Positions 18,154 to 27,127 of a DNA stretch of 64,000 bases are shown in pieces (positions within the stretch are counted from its first letter, which is position 1; every line of letters begins with the position of its first letter). The stretch comes from Pseudomonas sp. PSB18. Lineage in GTDB: Bacteria > Pseudomonadota > Gammaproteobacteria > Pseudomonadales > Pseudomonadaceae. Location of the stretch: NCBI RefSeq assembly GCF_014596565.1, contig NZ_NOIN01000003.1:679248-743247 (forward strand), written 5' to 3'. The notes beneath the pieces are model-generated. The model worked only from the letters and a program-made list of their open reading frames with translations, made no database searches and was not told the origin of the DNA. The position numbers were made by a program, and so were the translations under genes.

Positions 18154-21100
18154 ATGACCGTTGCGATTAAAAAGCAGCTGGACGAAAGCCTGCGCGATGC
18201 GCTGCTGGCGCTGTACCTGAACAAGGTCGCGCCCAACGACTCCATGACCCAAAACCTGAAGCTCAGGACCGCCGAGGACTTCTACGAATACTGGCTGCTC
18301 GATGTGCTGGTCAGCCAGGACGTGCCCACCACCCCCGTGGCATGTGCCATTGCCAGCCTGCAGCAATACATCAACCGCATCCTGATGAACCTGGAGCCCG
18401 GCTACCAACCGACCAGCATCAGCGCCGAGCTCAGACAAACATGGCGCGATGAGATGCATCAGTACCCTATCTGGGCCTCCCATCAGAAGCTGCTTTACTT
18501 CCCTGCGACTTATCTCGACCCCGCCCTGAGAGCCAATAAAAGCGCCAACTTCGAGCAATTGGAAAATGCCCTCAGTCAGAACCAGATTCAACCCGGTACC
18601 GTTCAATCGGCGATCATGGCTTACCTCGCGCGATTCGAAGAAGTCGCCAATCTGAATATCCTCAATGGCTACATCGATGGCGAGGATTTCGCCAACAGCA
18701 CCTACTATTTCATTGCCAAGTCCCGCACCGAAAACAGCTACTTCTGGCGCTCGCTGAACATGGCGCAGCGCCCGCTCGATGGTGTGCCGCCACAGCCGCC
18801 GGCCACCGCGCCCAAACGAGACCAGCCGGATCCGTACGCCTGGTCGGACTGGGAAAAGGCCGATGTGCCCATTCCTGAACATGCGGCCGAACACTCGGTG
18901 CGGCCGGTCTGGTTCAACAATCGCCTGTTCGTGACCTGGGCAGAATGTATCCATCAGGATCCCTCGGCCTCAAGTAGCGCTCCTTTGGATGCCAGCACCC
19001 CTCCAGCGAGCCGGAGTCACCCGCTCTTGCGTTTGAGTTACTGCTTCAGGAAACAGGACGGCAGTTGGAGCACGCCGCGGGTGGGGTTGCAAGGTTATTG
19101 CGAGGACAAGACGCTTGGCAGCAAGGGCCCGGATGCGATCAAGGCATTGATCGGGACCGTTGCGGTACAGCACAGCAAACTTTCGCGAGACTCACTCTAT
19201 CTTGCCTTATGTGTACACAACGCCAGAGCCGACTCGGAGCTTGCACCGGCCAAGACGTACAGTTTAATTAAAACGGTTTCAATCGACAGGCACCTGACTC
19301 ATAACCCTGACAGCTCTGAACTTCTCGAGCCCAGCGATCAGCGCATCCAGACAAAAACACTGTTTCTGGACATCATGGGGGCTGAAACCAAGCCACCCAA
19401 GAACATAGCCAACACCCTTTCGAACTTCGACAGGCACTTGAGCGGGATAGTTATCAAGCCCATTGACTCGACCTACTATTTATCCCTTAACGGGGACGAT
19501 GCTCTTCTTCCGCCAGCGCTAAGCAAGATCAGGTTCTACTCTGGCTCACTCAAATTCAGCCTGACGCCCCCTGACAAGGAATTGCCGTCATCATCCTATA
19601 TAGCACTGGGTGACGACTCGGAAATCAGGTACATGTACTATGAAAATATCGATGTTGAATATGAAATATCGATCGACCATCTGAACAACGTAATTATCGA
19701 CAGCGAGGGCGTTACCAGCTTTACGATCCCACATGACTATAACCTCAGAGGAAAACTCATTTCCGTCGAGGCGGTACGTTATTTGATGGCGATGCATAAT
19801 TCACACAGACAAAGCGCAAAAGCTGAAATAACGTTATATACATCAGGCCAGTCTAAAAAATTCCCGTTCCAATTCTTCTATGAAAAAGAGTTCCTGCATA
19901 GAAAATATATTCTTCTCCGCCCCCCAACCCCATCAGACACCGACTCGGTAACCTATGAAAGACTGAGCCCTGTAGCAGAATCACCCTTGGCAGAGAAGCT
20001 ACCGGCCCTTCACCATTTTCCATTGCAAATCGAAGACCTCGGTGATGACGGAGAGACTTTATTTTACGGCGTTGCGCTGGCCAATCCGCGCGAGCCGAAT
20101 AAGCTGGTTTCTTTCGCCCTTAAATCCATAAAACTTAACCTGGCTCCTACACTCCGCCAACCGCCAGATATTACATCCGTATCGACACCCGGTCTCGGAA
20201 CCAGCCAATACATCGATTTCGTCAACTCCGAGATCAGGAACAGCGACGCCAAAAATCAACCGCGCCCGCCGATCCGCTTGAACACCGTATTCGCCGCCGA
20301 ACTGATCCGTCGCAGCGAAAACAGCCTGGATGAACTGTTCGACTGGACCACACAACACCTGCCGGAGCCCCCGATACCCGGCGACTCGGCTAACGTCATG
20401 GATTTCCATGGTGCCTATGGCCGTTATTTCACCGAGCTGTTCCTCTATGTGCCATGGCTGGTAGCCCATCGATTGAATATCGAATATCGGTACGAGGAAG
20501 CAGAACGCTGGCTCCGCTATACCTTCGAGCCGGGTCGCAACGCGGATGAATGCTGGAAGAGCGTGCCGCTGACCGATAGCAGCATGCCATCGTACGCCAG
20601 TCAGGCACCCCATGATCCGCACCAGATTGCTCTGAGTCATCCCGTGCACTTCTGCAAGGCGCTGTACTTCCTGTACCTGGACATCCTGATCAACCGAGGC
20701 GATGCCGCGTACCGCGCAATGACGCCTGACGGTCTCAGCGAGGCGAAGCTCTGGTACGTGCGGGTGCTCGACCTGCTGGGCCCGCGTCCGGTCGTTCGGC
20801 GGGCCGCCCCCTGGACGACCGTCAGCCTGCTGACCCTGATCGACACTCCCGATGACGGCCTGCGCGCCTTTGAACACTCAGCGACCCGCCGGACCGATAA
20901 TCGTGCATTGCTCATTCGCGAAGGCAGTTCGCGATCAACCTTCCCGGCTATCGACAGTCCGCATTTACATTTACCGTTCAATCCGCAACTGCTCAAGTGC
21001 TGGGACCTGGCCGAAAGCCGCCTGTACAACTTGCGGCACAACCTCGATATCACCGGCAAGCCGCTGCATTTACCGGTCCTTGCCGCCCCTCCGGACTCGC

Positions 21101-22647
21101 CCGCGTTGGTTGGCGCCAGTAGCCTGAACATTGCGGAGAACACAGCCCCAGGCCTGCCGAGCGCGAGCATCCCGCACTATCGCTTCACCGTCATGCACAA
21201 CCAGGCCCAAGCAGCGGCGGAAAGTCTCAGCCAATTCGGCGCCGTCCTGCTATCGCTGATCGAACGCAAAGAGCAGGCCCAGCTGCAGGAACGCCAACAA
21301 CAGCAAGCCTGGGACCTGGCGAAACTGTCCGTCGATCTGCAACGCCAGGCGCAGCATATCGACCGGCATAACCGTCAGGCGCTGCTGGCCAGTCGGGCGA
21401 TCGTCCAAGGCCGACTCCGCCACTATCAACAACTGCTGGAGAACGGCCTCAGTGAAATCGAGACCGAGGCCAGCAAGTTGTACTTGAGCAGCGGCGCCTC
21501 GGAATTCGATGGATCGAAATCACAGGTCATGGCGGGCGGACTGATGCTGGCGCCGAACATTTTTGGTTTCAGCGCGGGCGGTAGTCGTTGGGAGGGTGCG
21601 CTGCACGCGGCCACTGCCATGGCCCAAGGCAACGCTATCAAGAATCGCACCGCCGCCCAGAACCTCGACCGCATGGCACAGTTTACCCGTCGTCGGGAAG
21701 ACTGGACCCTGGCCAGTGACCAAGCGCGGCTCGAACTGGCCCAGATTGACGCCCAACTGGCAGCTTCCGCCGAACAGGAAACCGCCACGCGCCTGCAACT
21801 GCGCCTGTCTGAATCGAGTCTGAGCCAAGCCAAAGCCAACTACGATTTCCTCAGCAAACGCTTCAGCAAGACGCAGCTCTACCAATGGCTGAACAGCCAG
21901 TTCGCCACACTCTACCGTCAGGCCTACGACGCAACATCGGCGCTGTGCCTGGCGGCTGAAGCGTGCTGGCAATATGAGCTAGCGGATTTCAACACGCGTT
22001 TCGTCCAACCCGGGGCCTGGAATACCTCCTATCGGGGGCTCGGCGCGGGCGAGCAGTTGAAGCTGAGCCTGTTGAACATGCAGGCGCACTACCTACGACG
22101 TCACGAGCGAGCGCTGGAAATCCGCAAAACGGTGTCGTTGCGGCAACTGAAAAACCAGACTCCGAACAGTCCTATCAACCAGGATTGGGCGCAAGTTCAT
22201 GCAGCGTTGAAGAAAGGCCAGTGCGAATTCGAATTGACCCGGGAATTGTTCGAAGACGACTACAAAGACCAGCAACATTACCTGCGACGCATCAAGACCA
22301 TCAGCGTCTCCCTGCCGGCGGTTGTCGGCCCTTATGAAAACATTCGAGCCACGCTGACTCAGACCGCAAGCAGCGTGTCCATGTCCCCCGGCAAGCATGC
22401 AGGCGTCATGGAGAGCCGACGCGCCAATCAACAGATCGCCCTTTCGACGGGTGTCGATGACAACGGTCTGTTCACCTTGAATTTCAACGATGAACGCTAC
22501 CTGCCCTTTGAATACACCGGCGCGGTTTCCAAATGGCAGTTGACGTTTCCAAACCCCGAGAAACAAAGGAATCTGCTTGAGTCGCTGACCGACGTCATCG
22601 TGCATGTGAGCTACACGGCACGGGTAGGGGGAGGCGCCCATGAGTGA
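18154..22647 (+). CDS. Tc toxin A-component, C-terminal half (TccB/TcaB-like)
   Basis: This 1497-residue second half of split TcA carries the rest of the shell, the receptor-binding region, the translocation channel and the TcB-docking domain. The phrase RLYNLRHNLDITGKPLHLP and the long coiled, Gln/Ala-rich helices after it (about residues 950-1300) are the pore-forming part. The C-terminus (LPFEYTGAVSKWQLTFP, then DVIVHVSYTARVGG) is the TcB-binding domain. The ATG at 18154 has AAGGA six bases upstream; an in-frame TTG lies two codons earlier. The stretch 19250-20030 (about residues 365-625) is clearly AT-rich (32-37% GC in sampled lines) inside a GC-rich gene, consistent with exchange of the receptor-binding region. 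The gene overlaps the next one by 8 bp. Confidence 0.93.
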   Translation: MTVAIKKQLDESLRDALLALYLNKVAPNDSMTQNLKLRTAEDFYEYWLLDVLVSQDVPTTPVACAIASLQQYINRILMNLEPGYQPTSISAELRQTWRDEMHQYPIWASHQKLLYFPATYLDPALRANKSANFEQLENALSQNQIQPGTVQSAIMAYLARFEEVANLNILNGYIDGEDFANSTYYFIAKSRTENSYFWRSLNMAQRPLDGVPPQPPATAPKRDQPDPYAWSDWEKADVPIPEHAAEHSVRPVWFNNRLFVTWAECIHQDPSASSSAPLDASTPPASRSHPLLRLSYCFRKQDGSWSTPRVGLQGYCEDKTLGSKGPDAIKALIGTVAVQHSKLSRDSLYLALCVHNARADSELAPAKTYSLIKTVSIDRHLTHNPDSSELLEPSDQRIQTKTLFLDIMGAETKPPKNIANTLSNFDRHLSGIVIKPIDSTYYLSLNGDDALLPPALSKIRFYSGSLKFSLTPPDKELPSSSYIALGDDSEIRYMYYENIDVEYEISIDHLNNVIIDSEGVTSFTIPHDYNLRGKLISVEAVRYLMAMHNSHRQSAKAEITLYTSGQSKKFPFQFFYEKEFLHRKYILLRPPTPSDTDSVTYERLSPVAESPLAEKLPALHHFPLQIEDLGDDGETLFYGVALANPREPNKLVSFALKSIKLNLAPTLRQPPDITSVSTPGLGTSQYIDFVNSEIRNSDAKNQPRPPIRLNTVFAAELIRRSENSLDELFDWTTQHLPEPPIPGDSANVMDFHGAYGRYFTELFLYVPWLVAHRLNIEYRYEEAERWLRYTFEPGRNADECWKSVPLTDSSMPSYASQAPHDPHQIALSHPVHFCKALYFLYLDILINRGDAAYRAMTPDGLSEAKLWYVRVLDLLGPRPVVRRAAPWTTVSLLTLIDTPDDGLRAFEHSATRRTDNRALLIREGSSRSTFPAIDSPHLHLPFNPQLLKCWDLAESRLYNLRHNLDITGKPLHLPVLAAPPDSPALVGASSLNIAENTAPGLPSASIPHYRFTVMHNQAQAAAESLSQFGAVLLSLIERKEQAQLQERQQQQAWDLAKLSVDLQRQAQHIDRHNRQALLASRAIVQGRLRHYQQLLENGLSEIETEASKLYLSSGASEFDGSKSQVMAGGLMLAPNIFGFSAGGSRWEGALHAATAMAQGNAIKNRTAAQNLDRMAQFTRRREDWTLASDQARLELAQIDAQLAASAEQETATRLQLRLSESSLSQAKANYDFLSKRFSKTQLYQWLNSQFATLYRQAYDATSALCLAAEACWQYELADFNTRFVQPGAWNTSYRGLGAGEQLKLSLLNMQAHYLRRHERALEIRKTVSLRQLKNQTPNSPINQDWAQVHAALKKGQCEFELTRELFEDDYKDQQHYLRRIKTISVSLPAVVGPYENIRATLTQTASSVSMSPGKHAGVMESRRANQQIALSTGVDDNGLFTLNFNDERYLPFEYTGAVSKWQLTFPNPEKQRNLLESLTDVIVHVSYTARVGGGAHE

Positions 22648-25600
22648 ACAGAACGCTCTGCCGGTATCCACACCATCATTGCCCAAGGGCGGCGGCGCCA
22701 TTCAGAGCATCGGCAAGGGTGTGGGCGCCATCGGCGCGCATGGCTCGGCGACCTACGAGATTGCCCTGCCGATTTCGCCGGGCCGAGGCTTTGCCCCGCC
22801 ATTGTCCCTGAGCTACGCCAGTTCGGCCGGCAACGGCGTGTTCGGCATCGGCTGGGCGCTGTCATTGCCCAGTGTCGCGCGAAGCACCCGCCATGGCGTC
22901 CCGGCCTATACCGAGGACGACGAGATCATCGGCCCCGAGGCTGTGGAATGGTTGCCCGAAAGAGATGCCGAGGGGGTCGTCCGCGCTACGCACATCCACC
23001 GCTACAAGCATCTGGAGCTGGGCAAGCGTTACGCGGTAACCCGCCACTTTCCGAGAATCGAAAGCCGCTTCGACCGGATCGAGCATTGGTCATCAGTGGA
23101 TGACAAAGCCGGCTTCTGGCTCGTACACAGCGCCGATGGCAGCCTGCATGTCTTCGGAAAAACCCTCTCGGCGCGTCGAGTCGATCCACGGGATACGAAC
23201 CGTGTCGGCGAATGGCTGCTGGAAGAAAGCCTGAACGCCCACGGCGAGCACATCCTTTACCACTACAAAACCGATACCAACGCCCAGCGTTACCTGAGTC
23301 GAGTGAGCTACGGCAACTTCCAGGCCGATGCAGACCTTTACCTATGGCATCCCAGCCGGCTGGAGGCTGTGCAATGGCATTTCGAACTGGTGTTCGACTA
23401 TGGCGAGCGAAGCACCGAGTACGAACACACGCCGCGCTATGAAGGCGGGCAATGGCTGGCCCGTGGCGACGGATTTTCCAGCTTTGCCTACGGCTTCGCA
23501 CTCCGCACCGAACGCCTATGCCGTCAGGTGCTGATGTTTCACCGTTTTACGGATGAATGGGGCCCGGATCCGGTTCTGGTGCGCCGCTTGCTGCTCGATT
23601 ACCGCCAGACGCCCCTGGGTTATCACCAGTTGATCAGGGCGCATGACCAGGGATTCGGCGAGTCGCAAACCACTGATAACCATCCGCCGGTTGAATTCAG
23701 CTACAGCACGTTCACCCTCCCGCAGGATCCCTCTGCCTGGCAGCAGTGGCAAAACATGCCGGGGCTCGACGAAGCCCCGGCTTATCAATGGGTGGATCTG
23801 TACGGTGAAGGCACCCCTGGCCTGCTCTATCGGGACGAGGCCTGCTGGTACTACCGCGAGCCCATGCGAGCCAAGGCTGACAGCGATGACATTACCTACG
23901 GCCAATGGCGAGCATTGCCGCGACTGCCCGTGACAGACCCGGCCAAACCCGTGCAGCAATCACTGATGGACTTCACGGGCGATGGTCGACTGGACTGGGT
24001 CATCGCCCAACCCGGGGTGAGCGGTTTCTTCTCCCTGGGACCCGATCGAAACTGGACGGATTTCGCCACGTTGAAGGCGTTCCCCCCCGAATTTTTCAAC
24101 CCGCAAGGGCAACTGGCCGACTTGATGGGGGCAAGCCTCTGCGACTTGGCGTTGATCGGCCCTCGCAGCGTTCGACTGTACGCCAACCAGCGGGAGAACG
24201 GTTTTGCCACCGCCCGTGAAGTAGCCCGCGACGTCGAGGACGACACTCTCCCGCTCATCAGCGCCTCCCCCAGGGAGTTGGTGGCGTTCAGCGATGTCCT
24301 GGGCAGCGGTCAGCAGCACTTGGTGCGCATCCGCCATAACGAAGTGAAATGCTGGCCAAATCTGGGCCGTGGGCGTTTCGGCCAAGGCATCGTGCTGGGT
24401 TCGCCTGACCTGGCGTACGACCGCTTCGATGCCTCGCGGATCCGTCTGGCGGACCTCGACGGCTCCGGCGCCACCGACCTGATCTATCTGCAAGCACACC
24501 AGGCACTGATCTTCATGAACCGTGGCGGAAATGGCTTTTGCCCGCCCATTGCCCTGCCCTGGCCCGGAGACATGCGCTACGACCACTTATGCCAGGTCAG
24601 CATCGCCGACCTGCAAGGGCTCGGCTGCGCCAGCTTGATCCTGAGCGCTCCACACAGGGGGACTCAACACTGGCGTTGCGATTTCGTCAGCGCAAAACCC
24701 TATCTGCTCACGGGCACGAACAACAACACTGGTGCAGCCAACCACATCCGCTATCGCAGCTCGGCGCAGGAATGGCTGGATGAAAAAGCCGAAAGAATCG
24801 AAGCCGGCCTGCCTCTCACTTGTCATGTGCCCCAGGTCTTGCACTTGGTCTCGAATCACACCCAGGTGGACGAAATAACCGGCAATCGACTGTCCCGCCA
24901 ATACGTTTATCGCCAGGGCTACTACGACAGCCAGGAACGGGAGTTCCGTGGCTTCGGCCTGTTGCTGCAAACCGACCATGAAACCCCTCGCGACGACGCC
25001 GACTCGCAAGGCTTCACTGCGCCCTGCCTGAAAAAGAGTTGGTTCCACACCGGGCAGACCCCGGACCTACCCAGGACCTCGTATAGTCAGGCAGACCCGC
25101 TCGCCGTCGCGCTGGGCCGCACAGTGCTCTGCGAACATCAGCCGGACACCGGCAGCGACACGCCCTTGACCTCGCCCACCGCTGCAACCCTTGTGGAAAT
25201 GTCCCGGGCCCTGGGTGGCCGACTGGTGCGAAGCGAGGTCTTCGGCGTCGATACGCACCTGAACCGCACGACGTTGTATTCGGTCCAGGAAAACCGCTAC
25301 GGGGTACGGTTGCTCCATGCGCCCGAGGGCAAACGGCGCCACGCCCGAATGCTGCCGCTGCTGCTGGAGAGCATCGGTTACCAGTACGAAGGTCTGACCG
25401 ACGACCCGCAATGCCAGCACACCGTCAACCTGCAGTACGACGCTTATGGCGGGTTGACCCACAGTCTGGACGTCCATTACGCCCGACGTAAAACCGACGG
25501 CGATCCTCCGCCGTTCAGCGACCCCGATCAGCAACGATGGTGGCGCGATGCGCATGACCCGGCGCAACAGTTTCATTACCTGACCGAAACCCGCGCCGAA

Positions 25601-27127
25601 TACATTCACCTGACGGCTCCCCAGGCCTGGCGCCTTGGTCTGCCTTATCGTCGGCGCAGCCATGCCTTGAGGAAGGCAAAGGTTCCCGCAACCGATGGAA
25701 TGAGCACACGGGACATGACCTATGAAAAGCTCAGCGAACTCATACGGGAACCGAACTGGATGTCCGGGAGTGTCCTGACCGGCCTATCTATCCAACGCTA
25801 CCGACACGCCGCCAGCGCAGAAACCCTGCCAGACGGCACCGCTCATTTCGAGGCGCTGAGCGATCACCTGGAAACCGCCGAGCTGGATGAGATCGCTTTG
25901 CGAGCCTTCCATCTGTTACCGCAGGCCCAGCGCCCCAAAGGAAAGCTGCTGGAAAGAAGCGGCTACCACCGCATGGAGCTGTTTCTACCCGAAACCCCGC
26001 CAGACAAAAATATCTGGTCAATCAAAAGCAACTTTGCGACCTACGCGCCACTGGAGGGCTTCCACAGGATCCAGACCTTCCAGGCGAGCAAAAGCCACGG
26101 CGTGACCGAGTACAGCTACGACCGCTATCACTGCTTCATCACGGCACTCAAGCTGCCTGACGGCTGTGTCACCCGGGCGCAATACGACTACCGCTCACTT
26201 CTGCCGTGGCGCATCACCGATCCCAACGGCAACACCCAGGAAAGTCTCGCCAATGCCTTTGGCCAAGTGTTGGCCAGCACTTTCCATGGCAGCGAGAACA
26301 ACAGCGCCGCGGGTTTCAAACCGATCGCGCAGTTTCAACGACCGCGCTTCAGCGACCCTACGCGGGTGATCGAACACAGCAGAGAAGCCTTGCAGGGCGC
26401 TGCCACCGCACTCTACTACGCGCCCTTCAGTTGGATGGGGCACGTATCCAGCGCTGCGCTGGCTGACACAGACTGGCTGGCGCGCTGCGTCTTGAACGGC
26501 GACCTGCTACCCAGCGGGCACATCTGTGCATCGGCCCGGGTGCGAATGGCGCAACTACCTGCTCCTTTTGCCGACGACCTGAAGCTGAAAAACGAAATAG
26601 CAGCCTCGGCGCGTGAACCCGTGCACGTCGTCGTCCTGGTGGCCGACCGTTATCCCGGCGACCCGCAGCAACAGATCCGCGTCAGCCTGACTTGCTTCGA
26701 TGGCTTCGAGCGCACCCTGCAAAGCAAGCAACAGGTCGAGGCAGGCATGGCCTATGTCGTCGACGCCCAAGGTGCATTGACACTCAATGGCGAAAGACCA
26801 CTGGAGCAGACCGCCGCGAGGCGCTGGCGCGTCAGCGAGCGGGTGGAATACAACAACCTGGGTTTGCCGATCCGCCTCTACCGACCCTACTTCGCCGACG
26901 GGCATCGCTATATCAACGACGTGTCCTTGCGTCAGTTCGGTCATTGCGACCAACAGTTCTACGATCCGCTGGGCCGCCCCTCCCACACGCGGCTTGCCAG
27001 TCGTGGAGGAGTCTCCCTCTTGCGCCGACATACTCGCCACCCCTGGTACACCCTCGACGAAGACGAGAACGACACCCAGGAAGAGATCATGGCCGAACAG
27101 AACCCGACCACCGGAGATGTGGCATGA
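22640..27127 (+). CDS. Tc toxin B-component (TcB, SpvB/TcdB-like)
   Basis: This 1495-residue protein forms, with TcC, the cocoon that holds the toxic C-terminus and docks onto TcA through a beta-propeller. The N-terminal 320 residues are the SpvB-type domain (LPKGGGAIQSIGKG, then SYASSAGNGVFGIGW). A propeller with FG-GAP-like motifs follows (DFTGDGRLDWV near residue 447, ADLDGSGATDLIYL further on). TcdB middle N and C domains and RHS-type strands come after. The ATG at 22640 lies behind GGGGGAGG. The start overlaps the TccB-like gene by 8 bp and the end overlaps the TcC start by 4 bp (ATGA), which points to translational coupling and fixed stoichiometry. The length is that of complete TcB proteins. 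Confidence 0.95.
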   Translation: MSEQNALPVSTPSLPKGGGAIQSIGKGVGAIGAHGSATYEIALPISPGRGFAPPLSLSYASSAGNGVFGIGWALSLPSVARSTRHGVPAYTEDDEIIGPEAVEWLPERDAEGVVRATHIHRYKHLELGKRYAVTRHFPRIESRFDRIEHWSSVDDKAGFWLVHSADGSLHVFGKTLSARRVDPRDTNRVGEWLLEESLNAHGEHILYHYKTDTNAQRYLSRVSYGNFQADADLYLWHPSRLEAVQWHFELVFDYGERSTEYEHTPRYEGGQWLARGDGFSSFAYGFALRTERLCRQVLMFHRFTDEWGPDPVLVRRLLLDYRQTPLGYHQLIRAHDQGFGESQTTDNHPPVEFSYSTFTLPQDPSAWQQWQNMPGLDEAPAYQWVDLYGEGTPGLLYRDEACWYYREPMRAKADSDDITYGQWRALPRLPVTDPAKPVQQSLMDFTGDGRLDWVIAQPGVSGFFSLGPDRNWTDFATLKAFPPEFFNPQGQLADLMGASLCDLALIGPRSVRLYANQRENGFATAREVARDVEDDTLPLISASPRELVAFSDVLGSGQQHLVRIRHNEVKCWPNLGRGRFGQGIVLGSPDLAYDRFDASRIRLADLDGSGATDLIYLQAHQALIFMNRGGNGFCPPIALPWPGDMRYDHLCQVSIADLQGLGCASLILSAPHRGTQHWRCDFVSAKPYLLTGTNNNTGAANHIRYRSSAQEWLDEKAERIEAGLPLTCHVPQVLHLVSNHTQVDEITGNRLSRQYVYRQGYYDSQEREFRGFGLLLQTDHETPRDDADSQGFTAPCLKKSWFHTGQTPDLPRTSYSQADPLAVALGRTVLCEHQPDTGSDTPLTSPTAATLVEMSRALGGRLVRSEVFGVDTHLNRTTLYSVQENRYGVRLLHAPEGKRRHARMLPLLLESIGYQYEGLTDDPQCQHTVNLQYDAYGGLTHSLDVHYARRKTDGDPPPFSDPDQQRWWRDAHDPAQQFHYLTETRAEYIHLTAPQAWRLGLPYRRRSHALRKAKVPATDGMSTRDMTYEKLSELIREPNWMSGSVLTGLSIQRYRHAASAETLPDGTAHFEALSDHLETAELDEIALRAFHLLPQAQRPKGKLLERSGYHRMELFLPETPPDKNIWSIKSNFATYAPLEGFHRIQTFQASKSHGVTEYSYDRYHCFITALKLPDGCVTRAQYDYRSLLPWRITDPNGNTQESLANAFGQVLASTFHGSENNSAAGFKPIAQFQRPRFSDPTRVIEHSREALQGAATALYYAPFSWMGHVSSAALADTDWLARCVLNGDLLPSGHICASARVRMAQLPAPFADDLKLKNEIAASAREPVHVVVLVADRYPGDPQQQIRVSLTCFDGFERTLQSKQQVEAGMAYVVDAQGALTLNGERPLEQTAARRWRVSERVEYNNLGLPIRLYRPYFADGHRYINDVSLRQFGHCDQQFYDPLGRPSHTRLASRGGVSLLRRHTRHPWYTLDEDENDTQEEIMAEQNPTTGDVA

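Noticed and set aside
18100..18160. A frameshift splitting one TcA gene into two
   Set aside because: There is a 31-bp gap with a proper ribosome site before the second gene, and two-gene TcA (TccA/TccB) is a known arrangement. The two parts add up to a complete TcA.
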